Positions 36,305 to 44,683 of a DNA stretch of 64,000 nucleotides are shown one piece after another. This DNA is from Nitrosomonas marina (lineage in GTDB: Bacteria > Pseudomonadota > Gammaproteobacteria > Burkholderiales > Nitrosomonadaceae): contig NZ_FOCP01000008.1 in assembly GCF_900110145.1 (NCBI RefSeq), positions 89,976-153,975 of the forward strand, given 5' to 3'. Below the pieces are notes generated by a model that was given only the letters and a program-made list of their open reading frames with translations, was not told where the DNA came from and made no database searches. Positions within the stretch are counted from its first letter, which is position 1. Each line of letters begins with the position of its first letter. Both the position numbers and the translations under genes were made by a program.

Positions 36305-38260
36305 TCAATGCGCAGGCGAATGTGAATTTTGCTGGAAAAAAAGTTCCACATCGACTAATTGCCGCGTTCGCTTCATCGGTGGAAGACTCTTCCAGATTTT
36401 CCGTCCATAGGGTTTTGTTGTCAATCTCGGATCACAGATCATTAATACCCCGCAATCCGATTCATCACGAATCAGGCGGCCGGCACCCTGTTTCAGGCTG
36501 ATCACGGCACGGGGTAGCTGATAATCCATAAATGCATTGCCGCCTTGACTGTTAATTTTATCAATTCGGGCTGACAGCACAGGATCGTCCGGCGGCGCAA
36601 AAGGCAGTTTATCGATAATCACCAGCGATAGCGCCGCGCCGCGTACGTCGATGCCCTCCCAGAATGAATGACTGCCGATTAATACCGCATTGCCAAGTTC
36701 GCTGAAACGTTTCAGCATGCCTGATCGTGACGCTTCTCCCTGCAGCAGCAGCGGATAATCGATTTGTTCTGATTCGAAAGCAACAGTCAGTTGTGCATGA
36801 ACCTGCTGCATGGCACGCAAACTGGTACACAGAAAAAAAGCCCGGCCACGGCTGGCCTTCAATACAGGCATTGCCGCCCTGACAATATGGCCAATATAGT
36901 CCTTATGAGGGGGTTCTGGTATGGTTGCCGGCACATACATCAGCGCCTGTTCAGGGAAGTTAAACGGACTGTCCCAGCTCACTGATCTGGCGTCCCCCAG
37001 TCCCATTTCACCAAGATAGTGATCGAAATTTTTGTTCACGGACAACGTTGCCGAGGTAAATATCCAGGCACGTGGCGTTGCCGCCAGTTGACGGCCAAAA
37101 ATTTCGGCGATCGACAGTGGCGTCGAATTAAGTTGCATTACTCTGCTGTAAACTTCCACCCAGCGCACATTTTCCGCAGTTTCTGCATCGTCACGCCAGC
37201 GTTTGATAAGACTGATATGCTCATCTGCGCGCCGCCAGCAGTTTTCCAGACCTTCGGAACGCTCCGCCTGCTCTTCCAGTATGCCGCCCAATGCCACAAG
37301 TTTTTCCTGCAGCGTATTCAGCGCAGCCGTGAAAGCTGGTTTTTTTTTCATGACCGGCAGTGAAAAACGAACATGATCTTCAGTAACTGTCAAACGCAAA
37401 TCCCTGGCGGCTTTTTCCAACGCAGCGATAGCGTCCGGTAGGATTAAGCAGTCCCGCGCCGCCTGCAGCGCTTCCGCTTTTGTGTCGTGCGCAAGATCGA
37501 GTAACTGTCCGGTGCTGATTGATTCACCGAAAAAAAGACTCGCCGTTTCCGGCAGCTGATGTGCTTCATCGAAAATTACTGAATTGCAGGCCGGCAACAA
37601 TTCGGTCAGGCCTTCGTCACGCAGCATGACATCCGCAAAAAACAAATGGTGATTCACCACCACAATATCTGCCGCAAGCGCTTTTTTTCGGGCCTCCATC
37701 AGAAAACAGTTTTTATAATGCGGACACTCCGCGCCAAGACAGTTCTCGCGTGTAGCTGTCACATGGTGCCAGACGGATGCGTCTTCCGGCACCGTAGCCA
37801 ACCCGCTTTTATCACCATTACTGCTCTTTTGTGCCGCGTAGCGCTCAATCTGCTGCAGATATTTAACTTCACTACGGTTGACAAAGGCCAGATGTTCGTC
37901 ATGCAGTGTTCTCTCAAGATGATAACGACAGACATAATTGGCACGGCCCTTGAGCAACGCCACGCTCACCGGCACATTCAGCGCAGCGCGCACACCGGGA
38001 ATGTCCCGGTTGAACAATTGGTCCTGCAGTGTTTTGGTGCCTGTTGAAATAATGACTTTTCCACCCGCAAGCAAAGCAGGTACAAGGTAGGCAAATGTCT
38101 TTCCAGTACCCGTACCAGCCTCAGCGATCAACACACCATTGTTTTCCATGGTTTCAGCAATTGCTTCAGCCATTTCAAGCTGCTGACTGCGCTCGCGGTA
38201 ACCCGGTATCTGTGCGGACAACAGACCGTCCGACGCAAAAATCGATTTAAGATCGAGCAT
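36305..38260 (-). CDS. DinG/YoaA-type ATP-dependent DNA helicase
   Basis: A 651-residue superfamily 2 (XPD-like) helicase. Walker A AEAGTGTGKT is at residues 47-56, the DEAH box (FDEAHQLPETA) near residue 231, and motif VI (QGAGRLIRDESD) near residue 610. Four cysteines that bind a [4Fe-4S] cluster are present (CRYHL..., then CLGAEC and CFLMEA around residues 110-188). This fits YoaA, a 5'-3' helicase that helps repair stalled forks. Length matches YoaA (about 640) rather than DinG with its extra region. Confidence 0.9.
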   Translation of the reverse strand: MLDLKSIFASDGLLSAQIPGYRERSQQLEMAEAIAETMENNGVLIAEAGTGTGKTFAYLVPALLAGGKVIISTGTKTLQDQLFNRDIPGVRAALNVPVSVALLKGRANYVCRYHLERTLHDEHLAFVNRSEVKYLQQIERYAAQKSSNGDKSGLATVPEDASVWHHVTATRENCLGAECPHYKNCFLMEARKKALAADIVVVNHHLFFADVMLRDEGLTELLPACNSVIFDEAHQLPETASLFFGESISTGQLLDLAHDTKAEALQAARDCLILPDAIAALEKAARDLRLTVTEDHVRFSLPVMKKKPAFTAALNTLQEKLVALGGILEEQAERSEGLENCWRRADEHISLIKRWRDDAETAENVRWVEVYSRVMQLNSTPLSIAEIFGRQLAATPRAWIFTSATLSVNKNFDHYLGEMGLGDARSVSWDSPFNFPEQALMYVPATIPEPPHKDYIGHIVRAAMPVLKASRGRAFFLCTSLRAMQQVHAQLTVAFESEQIDYPLLLQGEASRSGMLKRFSELGNAVLIGSHSFWEGIDVRGAALSLVIIDKLPFAPPDDPVLSARIDKINSQGGNAFMDYQLPRAVISLKQGAGRLIRDESDCGVLMICDPRLTTKPYGRKIWKSLPPMKRTRQLVDVELFFQQNSHSPAH

Positions 38261-38290
38261 AAAAAATTACACTACTATTTACTTGCCGCT

Positions 38291-38319
38291 ATTATACGCA
38301 GCAAGCCGCCGGCGGGTAA
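38291..38319 (-). promoter_or_regulatory. Possible promoter of the DinG/YoaA-type gene
   Basis: A perfect TATAAT on the minus strand (38296-38291) lies 30 bases before the helicase start. The -35 region at 17 bases spacing is poor (TTACCC-like). A GC-rich GCGGGT/ACCCGC hairpin at 38312-38326 separates it from the preceding gene. Confidence 0.35.
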
Positions 38320-38348
38320 AACCCGCAAGGCGTGGTAACAGCCGTTCG

Positions 38349-41027
38349 CTACAGTCGCCTGGTAACGACAACAATACTCCTGTCCTGCGGATGCCATGTC
38401 TTGACAAATCCAAGCGCAAGCACCAAATTGAGCATATCCACGTTATCCGCAAGCACTTCGCCCTGCATATACTGTAATCCACGCGCCGCCGCCACCTGTA
38501 TCAGCGCGTTCATCAGGTGTGTACCGATTCCTTTATGTTGCCATCGGTCATCGACGACCAGCGCAAACTCGCAGGTTTCGCCATCGGGATTAGCGGTATA
38601 TCGCGCCACACCAGTTTCAATCTCTTCTCCCGCTTGTTCAACCACAGCGATAAACGCCATTTCCCGGTCATAATCAATTTGCGTAAACCGCACCAGCATT
38701 TCCGGCGTCAACGTTTGCAGTGTCTGCATAAAACGGAAATATTTCGCACGAGGCGATAGCCTGCGCACGAAATCCTGCTCTATCTTGGCATCTTCCGGTC
38801 TTATCGGCCGAATAACAATGTCGGTACCGTCGGCCAGTTGCCACTTGGTTTTAAGCTCGCTGGGATACGGATAAATCGCCATATGCTCGTACTGACTCAG
38901 CAGTTTGGTTTCGCTATCGATCACGATACGCGCATCAAGCACAGTAGCACCGGCATCATCAATTAACAGCGGATTGATGTCGAGCTCTTTCAGACAGGGC
39001 AATTCGCATACCATATTCGACACGCAGCGCAGAACATGCTCAAGCGCATCCAGATTCGCAGCAGGATAATCGCGGTATTCTTCCAGCAGCTCCGACACCC
39101 TAGTTTGCCGGATAAGCGCACGCGCGATAAAACTATTCAACGGTGGCAATGCGACTGCACGATCGCGCAGCACCTCAACTGCCGTACCCCCGAGGCCAAA
39201 AGATATCACGGGACCAAATACAGGATCGCGCACAACGCCGATGATGATCTCGCGCCCATGTGGCTTGCTGATCATTTTCTCAACCGTAACACCATCAATA
39301 CAAATGTCAGACCTGACAGCTTTCACGCCTGCGATTAAATCGGTATAAGCATGCCGAATGCTGTAGGCATCGATGACATTAAGCCGCACACCATGCACGT
39401 CGGATTTGTGGATTATATCGGGCGATTGAATCTTAAGAGCAACCGGAAAGCCGATGGATTCGGCCGCAACCAGTGCTTCATTCGCCGAACGCGCCAGAAT
39501 CGCTGTATTGACAGGCATGCCAAAAGCCGTCAGCAACGCCTGAGACTCAAGCAGATTCATCAATGTGCGGTGTTTGCTTAGTACTCCATCGGCTATCAGG
39601 CGCGCGCCTTCAGTGTCCGCTTTGACACGGCTAGATAAAGGCCCGGGCACCTGCATCAGTAGTTGCTGGTTTTTATGGTAATTATTCAAATAGGCAAACG
39701 CTTCAACGGACGCTTCAGGCGTTTGAAAATCGGGCAATTGATATCGGGCAAACAACTCACGGGCGTATTTAACCTGTGTTTCACCCATCCAGCACGCGAG
39801 TAAAGGTTTGTGTGCATTTCTCTTCAATTCAACCAGCAGTCGGGCTACTGCTTCGGGTTTGGTCATTGCCTGTGGTGTCAGCATCGTTAACACGCCATCA
39901 ACGTTCTCATCGAGCAAACAGGCTTGCACCGCAGTCTGATAGCGCTCCGGCGGCGCATCCCCTAAAACATCCACCGGGTTACCATGCGACCATTGTCCGG
40001 GAAGCGCCTCATTCAGCTTGTTAATTGTATCTTCACTCAAAGTCGCGACACTTATACCCAGATCGACGGCGCGATCAGTTGCCATCACGCCTGGCCCCCC
40101 GCCGTTGGTAACAATAGCAAGACGGTTATTTTTTACTCGCTGATGCGTTGCCAATAACTGCGCTGCAGCAAAAAGCTGCTCGATCGTCATCACCCGCACC
40201 GCGCCGGTTCGTTGCAGTGCTGCGTCAAATACATCATCCTCGCCTACCATGGCGCCTGTATGGGACACAACAGCACGCGAACCCTCCTTGTGGCGTCCTA
40301 CTTTTACGACGACAACCGGTTTAAAACGTGCCGCCACACGCAAGCCGCTGATAAAACGCCGTGCTTGATGAATACCTTCAACATACAAAAGTATACTGCG
40401 CGTTTTCGGATCCAGCGCAAGATAATCCAGAATATCGCCAAAATCAATATCTGCCGCGCCGCCTAATGAAACCACCGCAGAGAAACCGATGTGACGCGCA
40501 TCCGCCCAGTCCAGTATCGCCGTGCACAACGCACCGGATTGTGACACCAGCGCCAGCGACCCGGCTTGTGCCATGCTGTTACTGAAAGTGGCGTTGAGTC
40601 TGCGTTCAGGCCGCATTATGCCAAGACAATTCGGGCCAAGTATGCGCATTCGATACTGTCCGGCCTGTTGTAACACCTGCTGTTGGAGATGCGCACCTTC
40701 TCCCTTTCCTTCTCCAAACCCTGCAGAAACAACTACTGCCGCCCGCACACCGTGTTCACCGCATTGCCGAACGATTTCGGGCACTGTCCGGGCAGGGGTG
40801 GTGATTACTGCCAGATCGATTTTCTCATGGATCTGTTCGATGCTCGCGTAACATGTTTCATCACCCAGTCGTTCGTATTTTGGATTAATCGCGTAGACAG
40901 CGCCAGAAAAATCCGCATGCAACAGATTTTCGTACAAACGCGTACCTACAGCCTCGCTGCGCTGGCTCGCTCCGAACACGGCAACAGCAGCGGGTGCAAA
41001 CAACGGATCCAAGAAGTGCCGGCTCAT
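38349..41027 (-). CDS. Acyl-CoA synthetase (ADP-forming)/GNAT fusion, Pat/YfiQ-type protein acetyltransferase
   Basis: An 892-residue fusion. Residues 1 to about 130 are the CoA-binding domain (VAVFGASQRSEAVGTRLYENLL), about 140-460 the succinyl-CoA-synthetase-like domains with VVSHTGAMVGEDDVFDAAL, about 480-700 an ATP-grasp domain (GFPVALKIQSPDIIHKSDVHGV), and about 720-892 a GNAT acetyltransferase domain (IRPIRPEDAKIEQDFVRRLSP, then the acetyl-CoA loop DDRWQHKGIGTHLMNAL). This is the architecture of Pat (PatZ, YfiQ), which acetylates lysines of enzymes such as acetyl-CoA synthetase. The histidine in SHTGAM is kept, so an acyl-CoA synthetase activity cannot be excluded. It lies 88 bases before the helicase gene on the same strand. 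Confidence 0.9.
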   Translation of the reverse strand: MSRHFLDPLFAPAAVAVFGASQRSEAVGTRLYENLLHADFSGAVYAINPKYERLGDETCYASIEQIHEKIDLAVITTPARTVPEIVRQCGEHGVRAAVVVSAGFGEGKGEGAHLQQQVLQQAGQYRMRILGPNCLGIMRPERRLNATFSNSMAQAGSLALVSQSGALCTAILDWADARHIGFSAVVSLGGAADIDFGDILDYLALDPKTRSILLYVEGIHQARRFISGLRVAARFKPVVVVKVGRHKEGSRAVVSHTGAMVGEDDVFDAALQRTGAVRVMTIEQLFAAAQLLATHQRVKNNRLAIVTNGGGPGVMATDRAVDLGISVATLSEDTINKLNEALPGQWSHGNPVDVLGDAPPERYQTAVQACLLDENVDGVLTMLTPQAMTKPEAVARLLVELKRNAHKPLLACWMGETQVKYARELFARYQLPDFQTPEASVEAFAYLNNYHKNQQLLMQVPGPLSSRVKADTEGARLIADGVLSKHRTLMNLLESQALLTAFGMPVNTAILARSANEALVAAESIGFPVALKIQSPDIIHKSDVHGVRLNVIDAYSIRHAYTDLIAGVKAVRSDICIDGVTVEKMISKPHGREIIIGVVRDPVFGPVISFGLGGTAVEVLRDRAVALPPLNSFIARALIRQTRVSELLEEYRDYPAANLDALEHVLRCVSNMVCELPCLKELDINPLLIDDAGATVLDARIVIDSETKLLSQYEHMAIYPYPSELKTKWQLADGTDIVIRPIRPEDAKIEQDFVRRLSPRAKYFRFMQTLQTLTPEMLVRFTQIDYDREMAFIAVVEQAGEEIETGVARYTANPDGETCEFALVVDDRWQHKGIGTHLMNALIQVAAARGLQYMQGEVLADNVDMLNLVLALGFVKTWHPQDRSIVVVTRRL

Positions 41028-41221
41028 ATGTCCTCTCTTGGCCTATTTGCCTATCAACAAACAAGTACCATTATAAAGACTCAGCCTGTTATCGTTTCCG
41101 GCTTTTTACGCACCAGACTCTGGAAACTTGCAGTAAAGGAGCAGTCTGGACTGGTTTGGACTGTAAATTACTGATTATAGACACGGGAACCCGATGACAA
41201 CCCTGCAATTGTCGGCGCATT

Positions 41222-41458
41222 TTACCGAAAAAAATTCAGAATAATTAACAGACAGGCAAAAAAGATGGTGTAAATGGAATATTTCCGGGAATACCGGGCG
41301 TGATCTTCTTTTGAAGGAAAATCCGCTTGATCGTTATCTTCGGCATATTTTTTCCTGATATAGGCATAAACCTGATCATAATTGGTGTGCATGTAGCGGT
41401 GATACAACATCAATACAAAGCAGATCACCACTCCGGTCCATCCTAGCAATTCAATCAT
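41222..41458 (-). CDS. Small membrane protein, conserved-looking
   Basis: A 78-residue protein with two transmembrane helices (residues 2-20 and 56-76) flanking a charged loop (HTNYDQVYAYIRKKYAEDND). No family is recognised. The ATG at 41458 is chosen; an in-frame TTG 18 bases upstream is less likely. The helices and the well-balanced coding pattern support a real gene. Confidence 0.55.
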   Translation of the reverse strand: MIELLGWTGVVICFVLMLYHRYMHTNYDQVYAYIRKKYAEDNDQADFPSKEDHARYSRKYSIYTIFFACLLIILNFFR

Positions 41459-41853
41459 AGACTTTACTGTCGACAATCATAGAATTTGATTCCACCCAGG
41501 TCTTTTGGAAAAAGCATGGAAACATCGTTTTAGTTGCGCAGGTTGGTGGTGAGTTTGCAAATCCCAATACATGCTTCAATATCCGCCACATACGTTGGGG
41601 TTCGTTAACACTTCCCACTTACCGTCAACCTGCCGAGTTTATATCTCAATCGGGTTTAGCCTCATCAGAGTTTGTTTGAGATACCACACTCTTCATATGA
41701 ACAGAGGCATCGCAAAAAGTAAAAACGGAGAGATGTTTCTTTACCTGGCGCGTCAATTCTGCTTGATATGCATCTCAATGCATAAACCGGCATATACTTA
41801 TCTTTATAGTTGACAGACAAGTCTGGACCTTTTTCATTCCTGCCGCAACCGTC
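41459..41853. other. Intergenic region
   Basis: About 395 bases between the small membrane protein and mlaA. An 80-codon frame at 41571-41813 on the plus strand has no ribosome binding site or recognisable family. Nothing else is supported. Confidence 0.4.
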
Positions 41854-42624
41854 CTATTTTGCTATTTCCAGTTTTCTTTTTTGCGTGTACAGATACCGGA
41901 TTAAATCGTATTCAAATGGCGAGCCGCTCTTATAATAGCGAAACTTGATTTGCTTGCGGGTGTTAACGGCACGCGTTGCAGCAAAGGCACTTCCAGCGCC
42001 CCTGTGTGTGTTTAAATTAAAAGCCTGCCAGTAAAAAACGACACTGTAAGCCAGGGAATCGACCAGCCGGCCAGCGCCATCGCGTGCATTCATAGGGCCC
42101 AGTATAGGTAATACCAGATAAGGACCGTTACCAACCCCATAATGTCCCAAAGTCTGGCCGAAGTCTTCTGGATGTTTATGAATTCCCCAGGCGCTTGCAT
42201 GATCCCAGAGTCCACCGATACCCACAGTCGAATTTATCAGAAAACGCGATACAGCATACATGGATGATTTGGGTTTTAATTGCAAAATTGAATTTGTCAG
42301 GTTGGTTAACTCATTTAAATTCGAGAAAAAATTGCTGATTCCGGTCTGCGCAATTTCCGGCGTGACAAATTCATATACCTGGACGGCCGGCAGAAATACG
42401 AATTGATCAAATTTGGCGTTAAATTTATAGGCGCCCCTGTTAAAGCGTTCCAGCGGATCATAAATCCGCATTGGATAGTTTTCACCATCATTATCATTTA
42501 AAGTTCTTTGCGCCGGAATAATTTCCTTTTGTTGTTTGGGCGCCGTACTGCAACCGGTTATCGCACCGACACCTAATAACAGCATCATAATTCCGAGTAA
42601 TTTTGACAAATAACTATTTAGCAT
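41854..42624 (-). CDS. mlaA: MlaA (VacJ) family outer-membrane lipoprotein
   Basis: A 256-residue lipoprotein of the phospholipid retrograde transport system that keeps outer-membrane lipid asymmetry. The lipobox VGAITGC places the lipidated Cys at residue 25. Family landmarks are YDPLERFNRGAYKFNAKFDQ, NFFSNLNELTNLTNSILQ, RFLINSTVGIGGLWDHAS, EDFGQTLGHYGVGNGPYLVLP and LGPMNARDGAGRLVD. The ATG at 42624 starts the signal peptide directly; the longer frame to 42657 adds 11 residues without need. No mlaBCDEF gene is nearby. An alpha/beta hydrolase gene lies immediately upstream on the same strand, 65 bases away. Confidence 0.9.
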   Translation of the reverse strand: MLNSYLSKLLGIMMLLLGVGAITGCSTAPKQQKEIIPAQRTLNDNDGENYPMRIYDPLERFNRGAYKFNAKFDQFVFLPAVQVYEFVTPEIAQTGISNFFSNLNELTNLTNSILQLKPKSSMYAVSRFLINSTVGIGGLWDHASAWGIHKHPEDFGQTLGHYGVGNGPYLVLPILGPMNARDGAGRLVDSLAYSVVFYWQAFNLNTHRGAGSAFAATRAVNTRKQIKFRYYKSGSPFEYDLIRYLYTQKRKLEIAK

Positions 42625-42689
42625 TTTCAAACAAAGCCACACTTCACTGAATATCAATACACGTGCGGTCAGTCACGTATACACATCAT

Positions 42690-43964
42690 TCAATTATTAA
42701 AAAAATCAACCATATATGCCGCATTCTCTTTATAGTCTATGTTTCCGCAATGGCCTCCGTTGGGATATATTTTGGCTCTCGATTTAAAGACCTTTTTTAA
42801 GTAATCAATTTCACCCGGTGCCAGAATAAAATCATCCTGATTCGTCACCAATCCAATTTTTGGTGATTTTGCCAAATAATCCTCAATACTTTCCAGGCTG
42901 GTACTTGCGATCAACGCCTGCTTACTCAGTTCAGAATGTCTTGTCTGGAAATATGGATAAAAATATTCATTAAAATAATCCACAAAGCTTATTCTGAGAC
43001 TGACAATCATATAGTCGGTTAATGAGCTGGTGCTGGTTAATACAAGGTTTTTGGGAACGATATATCCTTCATTATTCACGACATCCGAAGTAAAATACAT
43101 TTCAGCGGCGGAAATTCGAAATGAAATACCGATAACAGCAGCCAATTTTTTCCGATCATCTTTAAAACGCTTGAATGCCTCGTAAAGGAATTCTTCATCA
43201 GTGTCGATGAAATTACCCGACGAGTAGAGTGTTGAGAACTGGTCCATGGTTTCAACCATGAATTCGTCTATTTTATCCAGACCTCCCGGTACATTGTTGA
43301 CCAGAAGATCATCAAGAATACTTACGGAGTTGTACAGGTTGACCGGTGGATTGATCATTAAAACCTTATTGAAATCAAATACTCTGCGTTTTTCATCCAA
43401 TTTTGATATAAACGCCGATTGAGCGCCGCCCAGACTGTAACCCGTGAGGTAAAATTCGGTCACAGCCACGTCGTTTCGAATATTCTTCCAGATTAACTGC
43501 ATCACGTTGTAAAGATCTTCAGAATCTTCCTGGATATTGCCGGGAACCGAATTTGTGGATGCAGAAACGATGAAATTTGGATGCGTCGGAGAACCCAGCG
43601 CAACAACATGAAAGCCGGCTTGGTAGAAAATTCTGAGTAACGCATCAGCTTTGGGCGAATTGGAATTGCTTCCAGTCCCGGCAATAATAAAAATCAGCGG
43701 CGCAGCCTCAGCCTGAGTAGCTATGGTATATGTCAGGCTTTCGTTGTACCAAAAAACTTCTGGTGTCTTTCGATCTTCAAACACTCTTATTTGTTGTGTC
43801 TTGATATCTATTTTATCCGGCACCCTGGCTTTCAACTCCTTAGGGGTACCAAGAACCGATGCTTCAAAAGGGTCCGTTATCGGGTAGCCATAGGCCAGAG
43901 AAACCTTATTGACCCCTGTTAAAACAAGCATCAAAAAAACGCAAACCAGTCTTTTGCTATTCAT
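42690..43964 (-). CDS. Exported alpha/beta hydrolase
   Basis: A 424-residue protein with a signal peptide (about residues 1-25) and a serine hydrolase core: IFIIAGTGSNSNS (oxyanion region, 92-103), GYSLGG with Ser177, an Asp in LVTNQDDFIL near residue 380, and a His in PNGGHCGN near residue 405. The triad order is normal. The substrate is unknown. Its pairing with mlaA suggests work on lipids of the outer membrane, but this is only context. Confidence 0.8.
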   Translation of the reverse strand: MNSKRLVCVFLMLVLTGVNKVSLAYGYPITDPFEASVLGTPKELKARVPDKIDIKTQQIRVFEDRKTPEVFWYNESLTYTIATQAEAAPLIFIIAGTGSNSNSPKADALLRIFYQAGFHVVALGSPTHPNFIVSASTNSVPGNIQEDSEDLYNVMQLIWKNIRNDVAVTEFYLTGYSLGGAQSAFISKLDEKRRVFDFNKVLMINPPVNLYNSVSILDDLLVNNVPGGLDKIDEFMVETMDQFSTLYSSGNFIDTDEEFLYEAFKRFKDDRKKLAAVIGISFRISAAEMYFTSDVVNNEGYIVPKNLVLTSTSSLTDYMIVSLRISFVDYFNEYFYPYFQTRHSELSKQALIASTSLESIEDYLAKSPKIGLVTNQDDFILAPGEIDYLKKVFKSRAKIYPNGGHCGNIDYKENAAYMVDFFNN

Positions 43965-44204
43965 ATTTTAAATTAAAATGCTGAACAATAAGATAAATTG
44001 ATGCGGCCGCTCTGTGAATAATCAATCACTGGATGGATATCCATCAATGCTTTGTACCGCTCATCTCCAAGCGTGCCATTACTGCCAACACTATAAAACA
44101 TATGACGGTTTTTCAAAACCCTCATGCAATTCCCAAACCAAAAACTGATCAAAATCACACACGTACTGTTTTATGACCTGGGCAATCAAAACCGGACACA
44201 CCAG
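43965..44204. other. Spacer between hydrolase gene and IS3 remnant
   Basis: A 61-codon minus-strand frame (43973-44158) has no recognisable family and abuts the hydrolase start; it is not called. The hydrolase promoter should lie here. Confidence 0.35.
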
Positions 44205-44345
44205 TTAAGCGACTTTCATCGTTTCTTCAACTTTTGCCTCAAATTGATTAAAGCTTCTGTATGCCGGAAATGAATGTAGCCGATAGCTGTTATAAAACAC
44301 AGCGAAATACCGAAAATATCCTGCTGTGCCGCGTATCGGTGTCAT
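44205..44345 (-). pseudogene. C-terminal remnant of an IS3-type transposase (integrase core)
   Basis: A minus-strand stretch of about 47 codons ends in TAA at 44207-44205 and contains FYNSYRLHSFPAYRSFNQFE, matching the conserved end of IS3-family integrase cores (compare WYN-x-x-R-x-HS-x-LGY-x-SP-x-x-FE). Upstream DNA up to about 44560 has no continuous frame. Only a decayed tail is left, and no inverted repeats were found. Confidence 0.55.
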
Positions 44346-44683
44346 CAACATCTTCAGTTATTCAGCGAGACTAATAAAGGCGCACTTGCGTTGCAAACTC
44401 CAGCTTCACTTTCGTATCAATACAACAACCGGTTGCTTAAATATTGCTCCACAATGCTGCCAGAGTGAGTGTGGAATTCTACGGACGAATCCTTAAACAG
44501 CTTGATAAATTGCTGGTAACTGTATGGGATCTGACCCTTGATTTGTGGTTATGGCGTCCATCAACATCCTGATGCTGTTGATTGAACAGTAATGTTAACT
44601 ATATAAAATTCATTGGTTAGAAAAAAAATTAAAAGGATCCTGCATTCATTTCGAGCACCAAAATAAGCTGACCAATTTTCACT
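44346..44683. other. Gene-free stretch, probable decayed insertion-sequence DNA
   Basis: About 340 bases between the IS3-type remnant and the end of the GGDEF-EAL gene. All frames are broken by stops. It probably belongs to the same old insertion. Confidence 0.35.

Noticed and set aside
43973..44158. 61-codon minus-strand open frame before the hydrolase gene
   Set aside because: No ribosome binding site or recognisable family; it occupies the expected promoter region.
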